Position numbers and translations under genes: made by a program. From AP-15 sp963833745 (GTDB lineage: Bacteria; Pseudomonadota; Alphaproteobacteria; ATCC43930; CGMCC-115725), in the NCBI GenBank assembly GCA_963833745.1, contig CAWHZD010000007.1:434001-498000 (forward strand): a stretch of 64,000 nt of DNA. Direction: 5' to 3'. The notes under the pieces were generated by a model that was not told the DNA's origin, did not search any database, and worked only from the letters and a program-made list of their open reading frames with translations. Below, one piece after another: positions 55,709 to 64,000 of the stretch. How positions within the stretch are numbered: the first letter of the stretch is position 1; each line of letters starts with the position of its first letter.

Positions 55709-56050
55709 ATGTCCGTGACGATGTACCATAATCCGCGCTGCACCACCTCGCGACGCACTTTGGCGCTGTTGCGCGAGCGTGGGATCGAGCCCGAGATCAT
55801 CGAATATCTGAAGACGCCGCCCTCCGCACCCGAGTTGAAAAAGATCCTGGGCCAGCTCAAAATCCCAGCGGCCAAATTGCTGCGTAAGAAAGAGGCTTCC
55901 GCCGCCCGCATCGACCCCAAGGCCCTGTCGGAAGATCAGCTGATAGCGGCGATGGTCAAGAACCCGATCGTCATCGAGCGGCCGATCGTTCTCTCCAGTG
56001 GCAAGGCTGCGCTCGGCCGCCCGCCCGAGGCGGTGCTTTCGGTGATTTGA
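55709..56050 (+). CDS. arsC: ArsC/Spx-family arsenate reductase-like protein
   Basis: The product is 113 aa. The active-site Cys is in NPRCTTSRRTLALL; IIEYLKTPPSAPELKKIL, LLRKKEASA and NPIVIERPIVLSSGKAALGRPPE (given as ERPIVL and GRPPE) match the glutaredoxin-dependent ArsC (COG1393). ATG 55709 follows GGGGGATCGAG. No arsB or arsR is adjacent, so an arsenic role is inferred only from family. Confidence 0.88.
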   Translation: MSVTMYHNPRCTTSRRTLALLRERGIEPEIIEYLKTPPSAPELKKILGQLKIPAAKLLRKKEASAARIDPKALSEDQLIAAMVKNPIVIERPIVLSSGKAALGRPPEAVLSVI

Positions 56051-56322
56051 GCCCCTGATGATCACCCCTCTTCGTCGCTGGCACCCAGGGAAGTCGGAGG
56101 CGGTTGTCGGAGGCCCTTAACGGCCCGGCGCGCTCAACTGGCTGGTTCGGCCGCCTGCTGCAGACTGTCGCGCGCGATTTACGTTGTCCAAACCGCCCGA
56201 AGGGTCGATCCTGGCCCTCTACCCGCCGGGAAGCTAGGGAATGTCGGCTCGAGTGTGAAGTAGTTCACACACCTGAACTGCCGGGCGGCGTATCTGTGGT
56301 AAAATAAACAAGAGGGGACATC
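56051..56322. other. Gap upstream of the ABC transporter operon
   Basis: 270 bp before the binding-protein gene. A plus-strand TTG-start frame (56104-56307) is open but has no coding feel. An AT-rich region near 56260-56310 (TGTGGTAAAATAAAC) may be the operon promoter. Confidence 0.4.
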
Positions 56323-57396
56323 ATGGATTGTTGCGAAACCGATGGGTTCAGACGCCCACCCGAAATCCGCGAGAAGCCGACTTTAGAAAAAACCGTAAGA
56401 CGCCGCGGAGTGCTGAAGGGGACGGCACTCGTCGCCGGTGCGAGCCCTTTTCTGGCGAGCGCGTTTAAAACCGCTGCGGCGAAGAGCACCACTATCCAGC
56501 TCGCCTTTTGCAGCCAGCTGCTGTGCGTCCCGGCTTACGAGGTCACCCGCGACGGCGGATATTTCCGCGACGAGGGGCTCGACGTGCAGCTGGTCTATAT
56601 GCGCGGCAGCACCGCCGCCATGCAGGCCTTGGTCGGCGGCGCCGTCGACTATGCGGCGACGACTTTCGACGACGTCCTCCAGGCCTTCAACCGAGGCGCC
56701 GACATCAAGCGGTTCTACTCAACCGCCCGCCTGCCATTGCTGGCGCTGGCGATCGCACCGAACCGGGTTGCCGAGATCAACAGCTTCAAGGACCTGGAAG
56801 GGCGCACTATCGGCGAAGTCTCTCGTGGTGGTATTGCCGAAGCGCTAACGCTGTTTCTGATGAAGAAGCAAGGGGCCGACGGCAAGAAGGTCCAGTTCGC
56901 CGTGCTCGGCTCCAACATCTACGAACCGGTACGGCTTGGGCAGGTCGATGCGGCTTGGGTTGGCGAGCCGGCGCTGTCATTGCTGGTCAAAGAGGGCGGG
57001 AAGGCGCTGGTCAATTTCATGGAAACCGATGACGCCGACAAATATCTCGGCGGCCGCTACGAATTCATGGGTGTCTCGGTCAGAACCGCGGAGATCGCCG
57101 AGCGGCGCGAGCAGATGCGGGCGCTCGTGCGTGCCCTCGGAAAAGGACTTTCGCGGCTCCAGAGCGTCAAGCCGGAGCAGATCACGGCGTCGCTGCCGCG
57201 TCAGCTTCTCGAAGGCGTGGACACCGCGCAGCTGACCGAGATCTTCGGCCGCTATCGAGCTTCGCTGTACCCGACGCACGGCGTCGAGGATACCGCTGCG
57301 TGCGATCGCGTCGCCGACACGCTTAAATTTACCGGGCTGATCAAGCCGGAGATCAAGGCGGAGCAGGTGCTCGACCTCTCGATCGCCGGCTCCTAG
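56323..57396 (+). CDS. ABC transporter substrate-binding protein (NitT/TauT, SsuA-type)
   Basis: The product is 357 aa with a Tat-like signal (TVRRRGVLKGTALVAGASPFLASA). The NMT1/THI5-like fold shows in YFRDEGLDVQLVYMRG, MQALVGGAVDYAATT, FKDLEGRTIGEVSRGG and GQVDAAWVGEPALSLL. It is first in a three-gene ABC operon. These systems take up sulfonates, nitrate, taurine, pyrimidine precursors or similar small anions or heterocycles; the ligand cannot be read. Confidence 0.9.
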   Translation: MDCCETDGFRRPPEIREKPTLEKTVRRRGVLKGTALVAGASPFLASAFKTAAAKSTTIQLAFCSQLLCVPAYEVTRDGGYFRDEGLDVQLVYMRGSTAAMQALVGGAVDYAATTFDDVLQAFNRGADIKRFYSTARLPLLALAIAPNRVAEINSFKDLEGRTIGEVSRGGIAEALTLFLMKKQGADGKKVQFAVLGSNIYEPVRLGQVDAAWVGEPALSLLVKEGGKALVNFMETDDADKYLGGRYEFMGVSVRTAEIAERREQMRALVRALGKGLSRLQSVKPEQITASLPRQLLEGVDTAQLTEIFGRYRASLYPTHGVEDTAACDRVADTLKFTGLIKPEIKAEQVLDLSIAGS

Positions 57397-57399
57397 CCA

Positions 57400-58152
57400 G
57401 TGCTCGACGTCTCCGGCCTGACCCTCAGCTACGGCGCCGAGCCGGTCCTCGAAGGTGCCGACTTACGTGTCGACGCTGGCCAGTTCGTCAGCTTGGTGGG
57501 TCCCTCGGGTTCGGGCAAAAGCAGCCTGTTGCGCGCGATCATGGGCTTGCAGCGGCCCAGCGCCGGCACGATCACACTTGGCCTCGATCGCTCAGATCTC
57601 GGGATCCTGTTCCAAGACGACGCGCTATTGCCGTGGCGCACGGCACTCGACAATGTCGCCCTCGGCCTGCGCATCCGCGGCAAGCCGCGACCGGAGGCCC
57701 GAAGCGAGGCTGAGGCGTGGCTCGGACGGTTGGGGCTCGCCGGTTTCGGCGGGCGCTTTCCGCGGGCGCTGAGCGGCGGCCAGCGCAAGCGCGTCGCGCT
57801 GGCGCAAGTGCTGGCGCTCCGGCCGCGGCTGGTGCTGATGGACGAGCCGTTCGCGTCGCTCGATGCGATCGTGCGGCACCGCATCACCCAGGACCTGCTG
57901 GATCTCGTAGAAGGCGAGAAGATCGGCGTGCTGCTGGTCACCCACGACCTCGAGGAGGCGCTGGTGCTTTCGGACGTCGTCTATCTTCTGGCGCAGGGGC
58001 CGCGCGCCCGCATCCGCCAACGCTATGCCGTGGCGATCCCGCGCCCGCGCGACATCATGAAGGCGCGGACCAACCCGTCCTTTGCGCCGTTGCTCGAGCG
58101 GCTTTGGCAGGACCTTTCCGCCGAAGTCGACATCGTGCGGAGAGCTGCCTGA
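57400..58152 (+). CDS. ABC transporter ATP-binding protein (TauB/SsuB-type)
   Basis: The product is 250 aa from GTG 57400. Walker A GPSGSGKSSLL, signature LSGGQRKRVALAQ, Walker B LVLMDEPFASLD and H-loop LVTHDLEEALVL. It follows the binding protein by three bases and precedes the permease by two bases. Confidence 0.93.
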   Translation: MLDVSGLTLSYGAEPVLEGADLRVDAGQFVSLVGPSGSGKSSLLRAIMGLQRPSAGTITLGLDRSDLGILFQDDALLPWRTALDNVALGLRIRGKPRPEARSEAEAWLGRLGLAGFGGRFPRALSGGQRKRVALAQVLALRPRLVLMDEPFASLDAIVRHRITQDLLDLVEGEKIGVLLVTHDLEEALVLSDVVYLLAQGPRARIRQRYAVAIPRPRDIMKARTNPSFAPLLERLWQDLSAEVDIVRRAA

Positions 58153-58154
58153 CC

Positions 58155-58901
58155 ATGACAATCCCGTTGGCCGCCCGCCGACTGATCGTGCTGGGGATCG
58201 TGCTGGGGCTTTGGCAGGCGCTCGCGCGCTTCGGCGTGCTTAACCCCTTCTACATGCCGCCGCCAAGCAAGGTTGCCGTGACCTTGTTCGGGCTGTTCGC
58301 GGATGGCGAGATCTGGCCGCATATCGAGGCGACGTTCGGGGCGGCGCTGCTTGGTCTCGCCTTCGGCGTCATCGTCGGAGCGTTGCTCGGGGTCGGTGCT
58401 GCACTGGTGCCGCTGATCGGTGAGATCCTCGACCCGGTAATGACGGTTCTGAATGCCGTGCCGCGCATCATCCTGGCGCCGCTATTCGTGATCTGGTTCG
58501 GCATCGGTATTGCCTCGAAGGTGGCGGTGACCTTTGTCCTGATCGCGGTACTGTTCTTTTTCGCGGTCTACGCCGGCGTCAAGGAAGTGGACCAGCGCCT
58601 CGTCGAGCGGGTCAAGACATTAGGGGGCGGGCGCGCGGTTCTATTACGTGAGGTCTACCTGCCGGCCGTGACCGCATGGGCTCTGAGCAACCTCAAGGTC
58701 GCCGTCGGTTTTGCCTTTACCGGCGCTGTCGTCGGCGAATTTGTCGCCTCGGCCCGCGGGCTCGGTTATCTGCTGTCGTTTGCCCAAAGCACCTACAACG
58801 CGTCGCTGACCCTGGCCTTGCTGGCGCTGATTATGGCCTTCGTCTTTATGCTCTTCGCGATCGCCGGGAGAATCGAAAAGCGGTTGCTCCGCTGGCGCTG
58901 A
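58155..58901 (+). CDS. ABC transporter permease (TauC/SsuC-type)
   Basis: The product is 248 aa with about six membrane helices. The EAA-type cytoplasmic loop is FVIWFGIGIASKV with later RVKTLGGGRAVLLREVYLPAV. Completes a binding protein-ATPase-permease operon. Followed after about 105 bp by a DUF169 gene. Confidence 0.92.
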   Translation: MTIPLAARRLIVLGIVLGLWQALARFGVLNPFYMPPPSKVAVTLFGLFADGEIWPHIEATFGAALLGLAFGVIVGALLGVGAALVPLIGEILDPVMTVLNAVPRIILAPLFVIWFGIGIASKVAVTFVLIAVLFFFAVYAGVKEVDQRLVERVKTLGGGRAVLLREVYLPAVTAWALSNLKVAVGFAFTGAVVGEFVASARGLGYLLSFAQSTYNASLTLALLALIMAFVFMLFAIAGRIEKRLLRWR

Positions 58902-59005
58902 GCGCAGGTCAGGCCCGAGGTGTTTCAGGATCTCGGTCGCTTGCAGCTGGATACCCACAGAGTGCGCCTTACGGGTATAGGAAATCTGAACGGGAGCAGC
59001 AAAAC

Positions 59006-59737
59006 ATGTCGCAGAGCCGCTTCGAAGAATGGCACAGTGATCTGCAGGACCTGTTGGGCCTTGGGGTTCCGCCGGTTGCCATTGCGTTTGCCAGCCATGT
59101 TCCCGACGGGATTGGGCGGCTTGAAGGACTCATGCCGCCGGCAACAGCGGACGGCCGGACGGGAGCCGTTGCAGCGGGTTGCGTCTTCTGGATCGAGGGC
59201 GCGCAAAAGGTTTTCGCGACTGAGGCGCAGGACCATGGCAATTGCAGCGTCGGCAGCTTGACACACGGCTTCAAGACCATGGAGGAGATCGCCCACAATG
59301 CCGATGTCGCGGCGCTGTGCGAGACCGGATGGGTAACGCCGGAGGCGGTGTCAAAGATTGCGGTGGTGCGCGAAAAGCCGAAGAACGTCGTTTACGGTCC
59401 GTTACGTGACATGCCGCTCGAACCGTCGGTCATCCTGCTGCGGCTGAATGGAAAACAGCAGATGCTGTTGCATGACGCCTGGCCTGACCTTCGTTTCGAA
59501 GGCAAGCCGCAATGCCACATCATTCCAATCGCCAAAGAGGGCGGCGAGATCGCCGTGAGCTTCGGCTGCATGCTGAGCCGGGTGCGTACCGGCATGTCGA
59601 ACAACGAGGTGACCTGTGCGATCCCGGCGAGCCGAGTGTCTGCCCTGATCGTTCGCCTGCGCGCCGCGCGTGCGGCGGACAACGCGGCAGCAGCCTATGC
59701 CTCAGAGGATTCGAAGCGATTTTCCCGTCGGCAATGA
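59006..59737 (+). CDS. DUF169 family protein
   Basis: The product is 243 aa. Its GVPPVAIAF at the start, AGCVFWIEGAQKVFATEAQDHGNCSVGSLTHGF with two cysteines, and AVSFGCMLSRVRTGMSNNEVTCAIP (cited by motif) match DUF169, a family of unknown role often near redox or ABC loci. ATG 59006 follows GGGAGCAGCAAAAC. It probably belongs to the transporter operon. Confidence 0.85.
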   Translation: MSQSRFEEWHSDLQDLLGLGVPPVAIAFASHVPDGIGRLEGLMPPATADGRTGAVAAGCVFWIEGAQKVFATEAQDHGNCSVGSLTHGFKTMEEIAHNADVAALCETGWVTPEAVSKIAVVREKPKNVVYGPLRDMPLEPSVILLRLNGKQQMLLHDAWPDLRFEGKPQCHIIPIAKEGGEIAVSFGCMLSRVRTGMSNNEVTCAIPASRVSALIVRLRAARAADNAAAAYASEDSKRFSRRQ

Positions 59738-59906
59738 TCGGGCCTTGGCACTCTTCTTTTCCGCGCCAGGCGACGAAGTTGGGATTTTATGGTTCAGCGG
59801 CACGGATCACACATCCCGGCTGTCGCCGCACCGCGACCTCGGCCACGGCATATATCCGTTTGTATACGTTTGGCATTCTGAAGAAAGAGGCCCGAACACC
59901 AATTTC

Positions 59907-62778
59907 TCATATATCAAATGCCTCCTCTTTTCGCACCATCGTCGACAAGTCGAGGCTTTGAAGAGAGTCGAAGAACTCTTCGAGCGTTCCGATCGAACCG
60001 ACGCACTTCGCGCCATTCACGATGCGCCTGGTCATCCAATAGCCGAGTGCACGATAGGATTCGAGCTGTGGCTCATCAAACCATTGTTCGGCGGTCGATT
60101 GGTGCGGAAAATCCTCGTGAGCGCGGAGATAGGCGATAATATCCGCCACGGGCTCGTCGCCGCGCACGACAGGCTTGATATAGAGAATCCCGCCTGTCGT
60201 GCAGCCGTCGCCGTCGTTCAGATATTTGATCGTGCCCAGCGCGCAGTAAGGGATACCGATGGCAGCCGTGTCTTTCGTAGCCCTGAGCAAATCCGAACTC
60301 TCAAAGGTAATCCGCACGCCGAGATCGATCCAGATCTTGCGCACGGCGTTGCCCAGATCCTCGAACCCACGCTTGGGATCGGCGTCGGCGTCACTGACGA
60401 CAATCCAGCGGCAACGGCGGCGGACCATCTCGTAAATCCCGAGATCCTCGAAGTGCCCGCCGTCCGAAAGATAGACGTACGGACTCTTGTCATCGGTAAG
60501 ACCGAAAAGCTCGACGAGCAATGGGCGCAAGGAAAGCCAGGGCGCGTCCTGACGATAGGGAACCCGCGGCCGATCGCTTCTGCTAACCCACCTAACTACC
60601 CCTTTCACGGCCGCGGTGAGCCAACCGCGCGGTCCGCCTGGATAAGGAGCAGCCAGGCCGGCGCTTGGGTTAGCCCACTTTACTACCCGTTCCACGGCCG
60701 CGGCGATCCGACCATTCTGTCCGCCGGCAGGCCCCGGGTTGCCAAGCCACCAGCCGAGTCTGACATTCAGCAAGGTCAGCAGGAACGCGATGGAAGGAGA
60801 GGAGTGGTACCCCATGTTCGGGCTGACGGCCGCGCCGGAGATCGCGATCGCCGTGCCCAGCGATATGCCATTTTTGGGATCGCCGTATTCTTTCGTTTTG
60901 CGATATCCCAGGTTGTTGCTGGCGCATCCGCAGAATTGTGGGGTCACGGTGAACGGCTCGGCTTTACGCTGCTGCCATGCCAGTCTCGTCGTCGCAGCTA
61001 GGTTCAGCGTCATGTTGATGACGTGGAACGGACGCCAGTCCCCCCTTCGAGCGCCTTGTCGTCCCACAGCTCGTGCACTCTCAGATTGTCAGTCGGATCA
61101 AACCCCGTGAAACCATCCGCTCGGCGCCCGGGATAATGAGGCCCGCCGAGAAACGCCCGGATTAAACGGTTCCGGTAGATGGCATGAAGCGAGAAGCGGT
61201 TGACGTTCACCAGGAAATCGGCCGTGACCGTAATTGCGACGAACCCCGCGAAAAAAATCGCGATCCGGCCAAGCGCCCATGAATCGAGCCAGGCCGACAA
61301 CAGAATTAACAAGGCCCCCGCAAAAAGGGGACCCGCGATCGCCAGCCCGACATTCGCGATTGTGCCGGTCAGGCTGGTAGCCTGCCCGCGCGCCGGGGTG
61401 CTGCTGCTCTTCCCAAGCAAAGCAGTGACGAGCCCCGAAAGCGTGCCGAGTCCCCCAGCCCGGCGAGCCAGGCTTTCGAGTGGTCCCAGACCTGCTCTGC
61501 CAGTTCCGATCCCAGGAGGACAAGACCTGATAAGATGATCCAGCCAAGCGCGACAATGATAAACCAGCCGCCCGCGCGCGCCAGCCATTCTCGCTCGAAG
61601 TCTCCGTTTGGACTGTAGCTTCGCGCCATTACGTAGGCAAGCTGGCCCATCAGCATGGACAGCATGAACCACGGCATCCCGAACACCACCAGAAACAGCT
61701 GGAGGTCCATCGCCGCCGCCGTTTGCAATGTCGTGTAAAGATAAACGCCGAGCCAGATTGCTACTCCGGTGCTCGCCGCACCGAAACTCCAGCCGACGAG
61801 ATCCCAACCAGAGTTCAGTTTGACGTATCGAGCAAGCAGGAGCGGGGTGATCACCACGCCAAAGACAATGACGCCGAGGGCGGCCATCGCCGCCGCTTGC
61901 CACCACCACGGGGACTGCAGCGTCAGATCCAGCCGCGACGGCGCCAGCGCGGTGGCAGGGGTGAGCCCCTTGTTTGCTAGCCAGGCAAAGCCGATGCCAG
62001 CGACGATAGCAGGCAGCACGCTCCATCGCAGAAAGTGGCTCTGTTCCTGCTTCGCGTTCGGTCTCGTCCTCGCATTCAGATCCGCCGAGGCCGGCCGGTA
62101 AAGGCGTAACAGCTTGTAACCGAGGCTCCACCCCGCACCGGTCAACAAGAGGAGCGCGACCAGGATGGTGGTAATAGGGGAAGAAACTACGACAGAGCTA
62201 TGCAGTAAAACAGCTGCGATCTTGATCGAGAGCACCACGAGGCTGATCGCCGGGATTAGAATCAACCAGTTCAGTACCAAGTTACGAACGACTAGTGTGA
62301 CCGCCGTCCAGGTATCAGCCGAGGTCAACCCGAGCTTTGGCGTCAGATAGGAACTGTACGCACGCAGATGCCGGATCGGTTCCGGTTCTTCGGGGTCGCC
62401 GCGTCTCGTCGTCAGCGCCAACAATACTGTCTCGGCGCTGCCCCCCGCCTTCTTGTTCCAATGGAGCCAGGCCGAGAGCCAAGACCCGATGTACCCGCCG
62501 CCCGACACGGTGGAAAGATAGTCAAATTGGCGCAGCAGTCTGGCCTCGGCGAGCGACTGGATAACCCCGAGCGCGACGCATGCGCTGCGAATGCCGCCGC
62601 CTGACAGCGCCAGCGCCGAGAGCTTCAGACCGCTGGCTATCCGATAGGCTTCCTGGCGCTTTTCTTTTTCGTTAGCGGCTTCCCAGGAGTTAGCGGTGGC
62701 AAAAGATCCTGGCTTCAATGCCTCGAGTTCTCTGCGCAACACATGTGAAAGCGGATAGCACCTTTTTTCCCCAGCCAT
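59907..62778 (-). pseudogene. Patatin-like phospholipase with a large membrane insertion and two frame breaks
   Basis: Read across two breaks, the protein is about 955 codons. The N-terminal patatin half has SALALSGGGIRSACVALG and DYLSTVSGGGYIGSW (nucleophile Ser); the C-terminal half has VYLSDGGHFEDLGIYEMVRR with the catalytic Asp. Between them lie about 450 residues with many membrane helices. The first break near 61455 follows a five-G run, the second near 61045 a six-G run; one more G in each restores LGGLGTLSG and LEGGDWRPFHVINM. ATG 62776-62778 follows GGAGGGAGATCGGG. Whether the gene is dead or mis-sequenced is unclear. Confidence 0.75.
60581..60711. repeat. 87-bp period duplication inside the patatin-like gene
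   Basis: The plus-strand segments from about 60583 and from 60670 share CCCAC, ACTACCC, and CACGGCCGCGG in the same order and an 87-bp offset (29 codons). At protein level it duplicates a segment AAVERVVKWANPSAG versus AAVKGVVRWVSRSD. The frame is kept. Confidence 0.6.
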
Positions 62779-63127
62779 CCCGATCTCCCTCCACAATACC
62801 TACCGGATCGTCGCACACCGATCCTGATCTGCTTCTCGCGCATGCTGTGCTCTGCGATGACGGTTCATTGTGCCCCCACCCGTGAAGGTTAATTTTTGGC
62901 TTGATCTTATCCAAAAAAGAGAGTTTTGGAAGCCTCATTGGATGCCGCGTCGCGCGCTGTCGGCGGCAGCGGACGCGGGCTAGCAGCCAGCCAGAGGAAA
63001 TTGCAGTTCGAATTGCCAATGTCCAAACCGCGCCTTTACCGAGACGGCAAATAGCGGTTCGCGGCACCGACGTGGGGTCTGCACCAGCGCGCGGCATGTG
63101 TATGATCGAGGCAAAGCAGGAGAATCG
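62779..63127. other. Intergenic region between divergent genes
   Basis: About 350 bp with no gene that I can support. It separates the patatin-like gene from the divergent BMP-family gene, so promoters for both should lie here; an AGGAG at about 63118-63122 is the ribosome site of the downstream gene. Confidence 0.5.
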
Positions 63128-64000
63128 ATGCGGCTTCTAACCCTTGGCGCGGTCATCCTCGCAGTCGTTTCGCTGTCCAACCCGGTTGCGGCTGCAGAAA
63201 ATGATGCAGCGCCTGGCATCGTCTACGCACTCGGGACCAAGTTCGACAAATCGTTTAACGAGGGGGCGTGGCGGGGGGCGGAGCGGTTCAAGAAAGAGTC
63301 CGGCGTCGCCTACCATGAGATCGAGATCGGGAATGATAATCAGCGCGTCCAGGCCTTGTCGGAGCTGATCCGGCACGGGGCGCCGGTGGTCGTGGCGGTC
63401 GGGTTCGACCAGCGCGCCGCGGTCGAGACCGTCGCCGACCGCTTCCCCAAGGCGCGGATCACGATCATCGACACGGTGGTCGACAAGCCCAATGTGCAAT
63501 CGGTCGTCTTTCGCGAGCAAGAAGGGGCGTTTCTGGTCGGCGTATTGGCGGCGATGGCGTCGAAGACCGGCACGATCGGCTATCTCGGCGGCATGGACAT
63601 CCCGATCATTCGCCGCACCGGCGAGGGCTATGCCGAGGGTGCCCGCTGGTCGGTGCCAGAGATCAACATCGTCGACAATGTCACCGGGACGACGCCCGCC
63701 GCGTTTACCGACCCGGCGCGTGGCGCCGAGCTGGCGAAGAGCCAGTTCGACCGCGGCGTCGACGTGATCTTCGCCGCCGCCGGCATCACCGGTTTTGGCG
63801 GGTTGCAGGCCGCCAAGGATGCCGGCAAGCTCGCGATCGGCATGGACGCGAACCAGAACGGGCTGTTTCCGGGGACGGTGCTGACCTCGCTCGTCAAGCA
63901 CGTCGACAACGCGGTCTACGACGCCTTCATGACCGCGCGCGCCGGCACTTGGAAACCGGGCGTCGAGAGCCTCGGCCTCGCCGAGCATGGCGTCGACTAC
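63128..64000 (+). CDS. BMP family ABC transporter substrate-binding protein, cut by window end
   Basis: 291 codons visible. A signal peptide (LLTLGAVILAVVSLSNPVAAAE) is followed by IVYALGTKFDKSFNEGAWRG, VVVAVGFDQRAA, VFREQEGAFLVGVLAA, TGTIGYLGGMDIPIIRRTGEGYAEG and VIFAAAGITGFGGLQAA. These are the Med/PnrA (Bmp) family motifs. Members bind purine nucleosides or related compounds. The C-terminus lies beyond the window. Confidence 0.92.
   Translation, partial: MRLLTLGAVILAVVSLSNPVAAAENDAAPGIVYALGTKFDKSFNEGAWRGAERFKKESGVAYHEIEIGNDNQRVQALSELIRHGAPVVVAVGFDQRAAVETVADRFPKARITIIDTVVDKPNVQSVVFREQEGAFLVGVLAAMASKTGTIGYLGGMDIPIIRRTGEGYAEGARWSVPEINIVDNVTGTTPAAFTDPARGAELAKSQFDRGVDVIFAAAGITGFGGLQAAKDAGKLAIGMDANQNGLFPGTVLTSLVKHVDNAVYDAFMTARAGTWKPGVESLGLAEHGVDY

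Overview
This window is a GC-rich chromosomal segment from an alphaproteobacterium. The best guess is a Rhodospirillales-like lineage, because rpsF-rpsR-DUF2232-rplI, fabD-fabG-acpP-fabF-mltG-yicC-gmk and radA-cvpA-purF occur in their usual alphaproteobacterial arrangements. Genus cannot be assigned from sequence alone. No tRNA, rRNA, CRISPR array or intact mobile element was seen.

Layout. 1-3.5 kb: a partial Ldh-type NAD(P) dehydrogenase, a methyltransferase with an unusual C-terminal tail, a VOC-fold protein and a GFA protein. 3.7-12.3 kb: mostly minus-strand housekeeping (aminopeptidase P, prmA, dnaB, cfa, rplI, DUF2232, rpsR, rpsF). 12.5-18.6 kb: plus-strand fatty-acid and cell-envelope operon ending in yicC-gmk. 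18.7-23.6 kb: minus-strand surface-glycosylation island (methyltransferase, GtrA, methyltransferase-GT2 fusion, GT87-like). 24.2-25.3 kb: a remnant molybdenum hydroxylase gene. 25.6-32.7 kb: plus-strand alr-mlaE-mlaF-radA-cvpA-purF-SDR. 32.8-41.3 kb: accessory genes, including an AT-rich membrane protein, an IS110-like scar, psiF beside a 3'-truncated phosphatase, and a stand-alone molybdenum hydroxylase overlapping an SDR.

41.3-52.3 kb: two small overlapping hypotheticals, a ThDP enzyme, a winged-helix/TPR regulator and a block of secreted proteins. The secreted block holds two paralogs around a Cys-motif protein, a short peptide ending in a double-glycine-leader-like motif, and a frameshifted thaumatin-like protein. 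An enoyl-CoA-hydratase-fold enzyme resembling 6-oxocamphor hydrolase lies inside this stretch. 52.7-64 kb: a candidate sRNA with a strong terminator, a frameshifted esterase plus MFS exporter, dodecin, ArsC, a NitT/TauT-type ABC transporter with a DUF169 protein, a frameshifted patatin-like membrane protein, and a partial BMP-family binding protein.

The most notable signals are three TTAAG motifs spaced exactly 11 bp upstream of the winged-helix regulator, the candidate sRNA at about 52.72-52.81 kb, the leader-like peptide at 46.45 kb, and the glycosylation island. Several frame breaks are explained by loss of one or two bases in short G or C tracts. Residual consensus error should be excluded before any of these genes is called dead.
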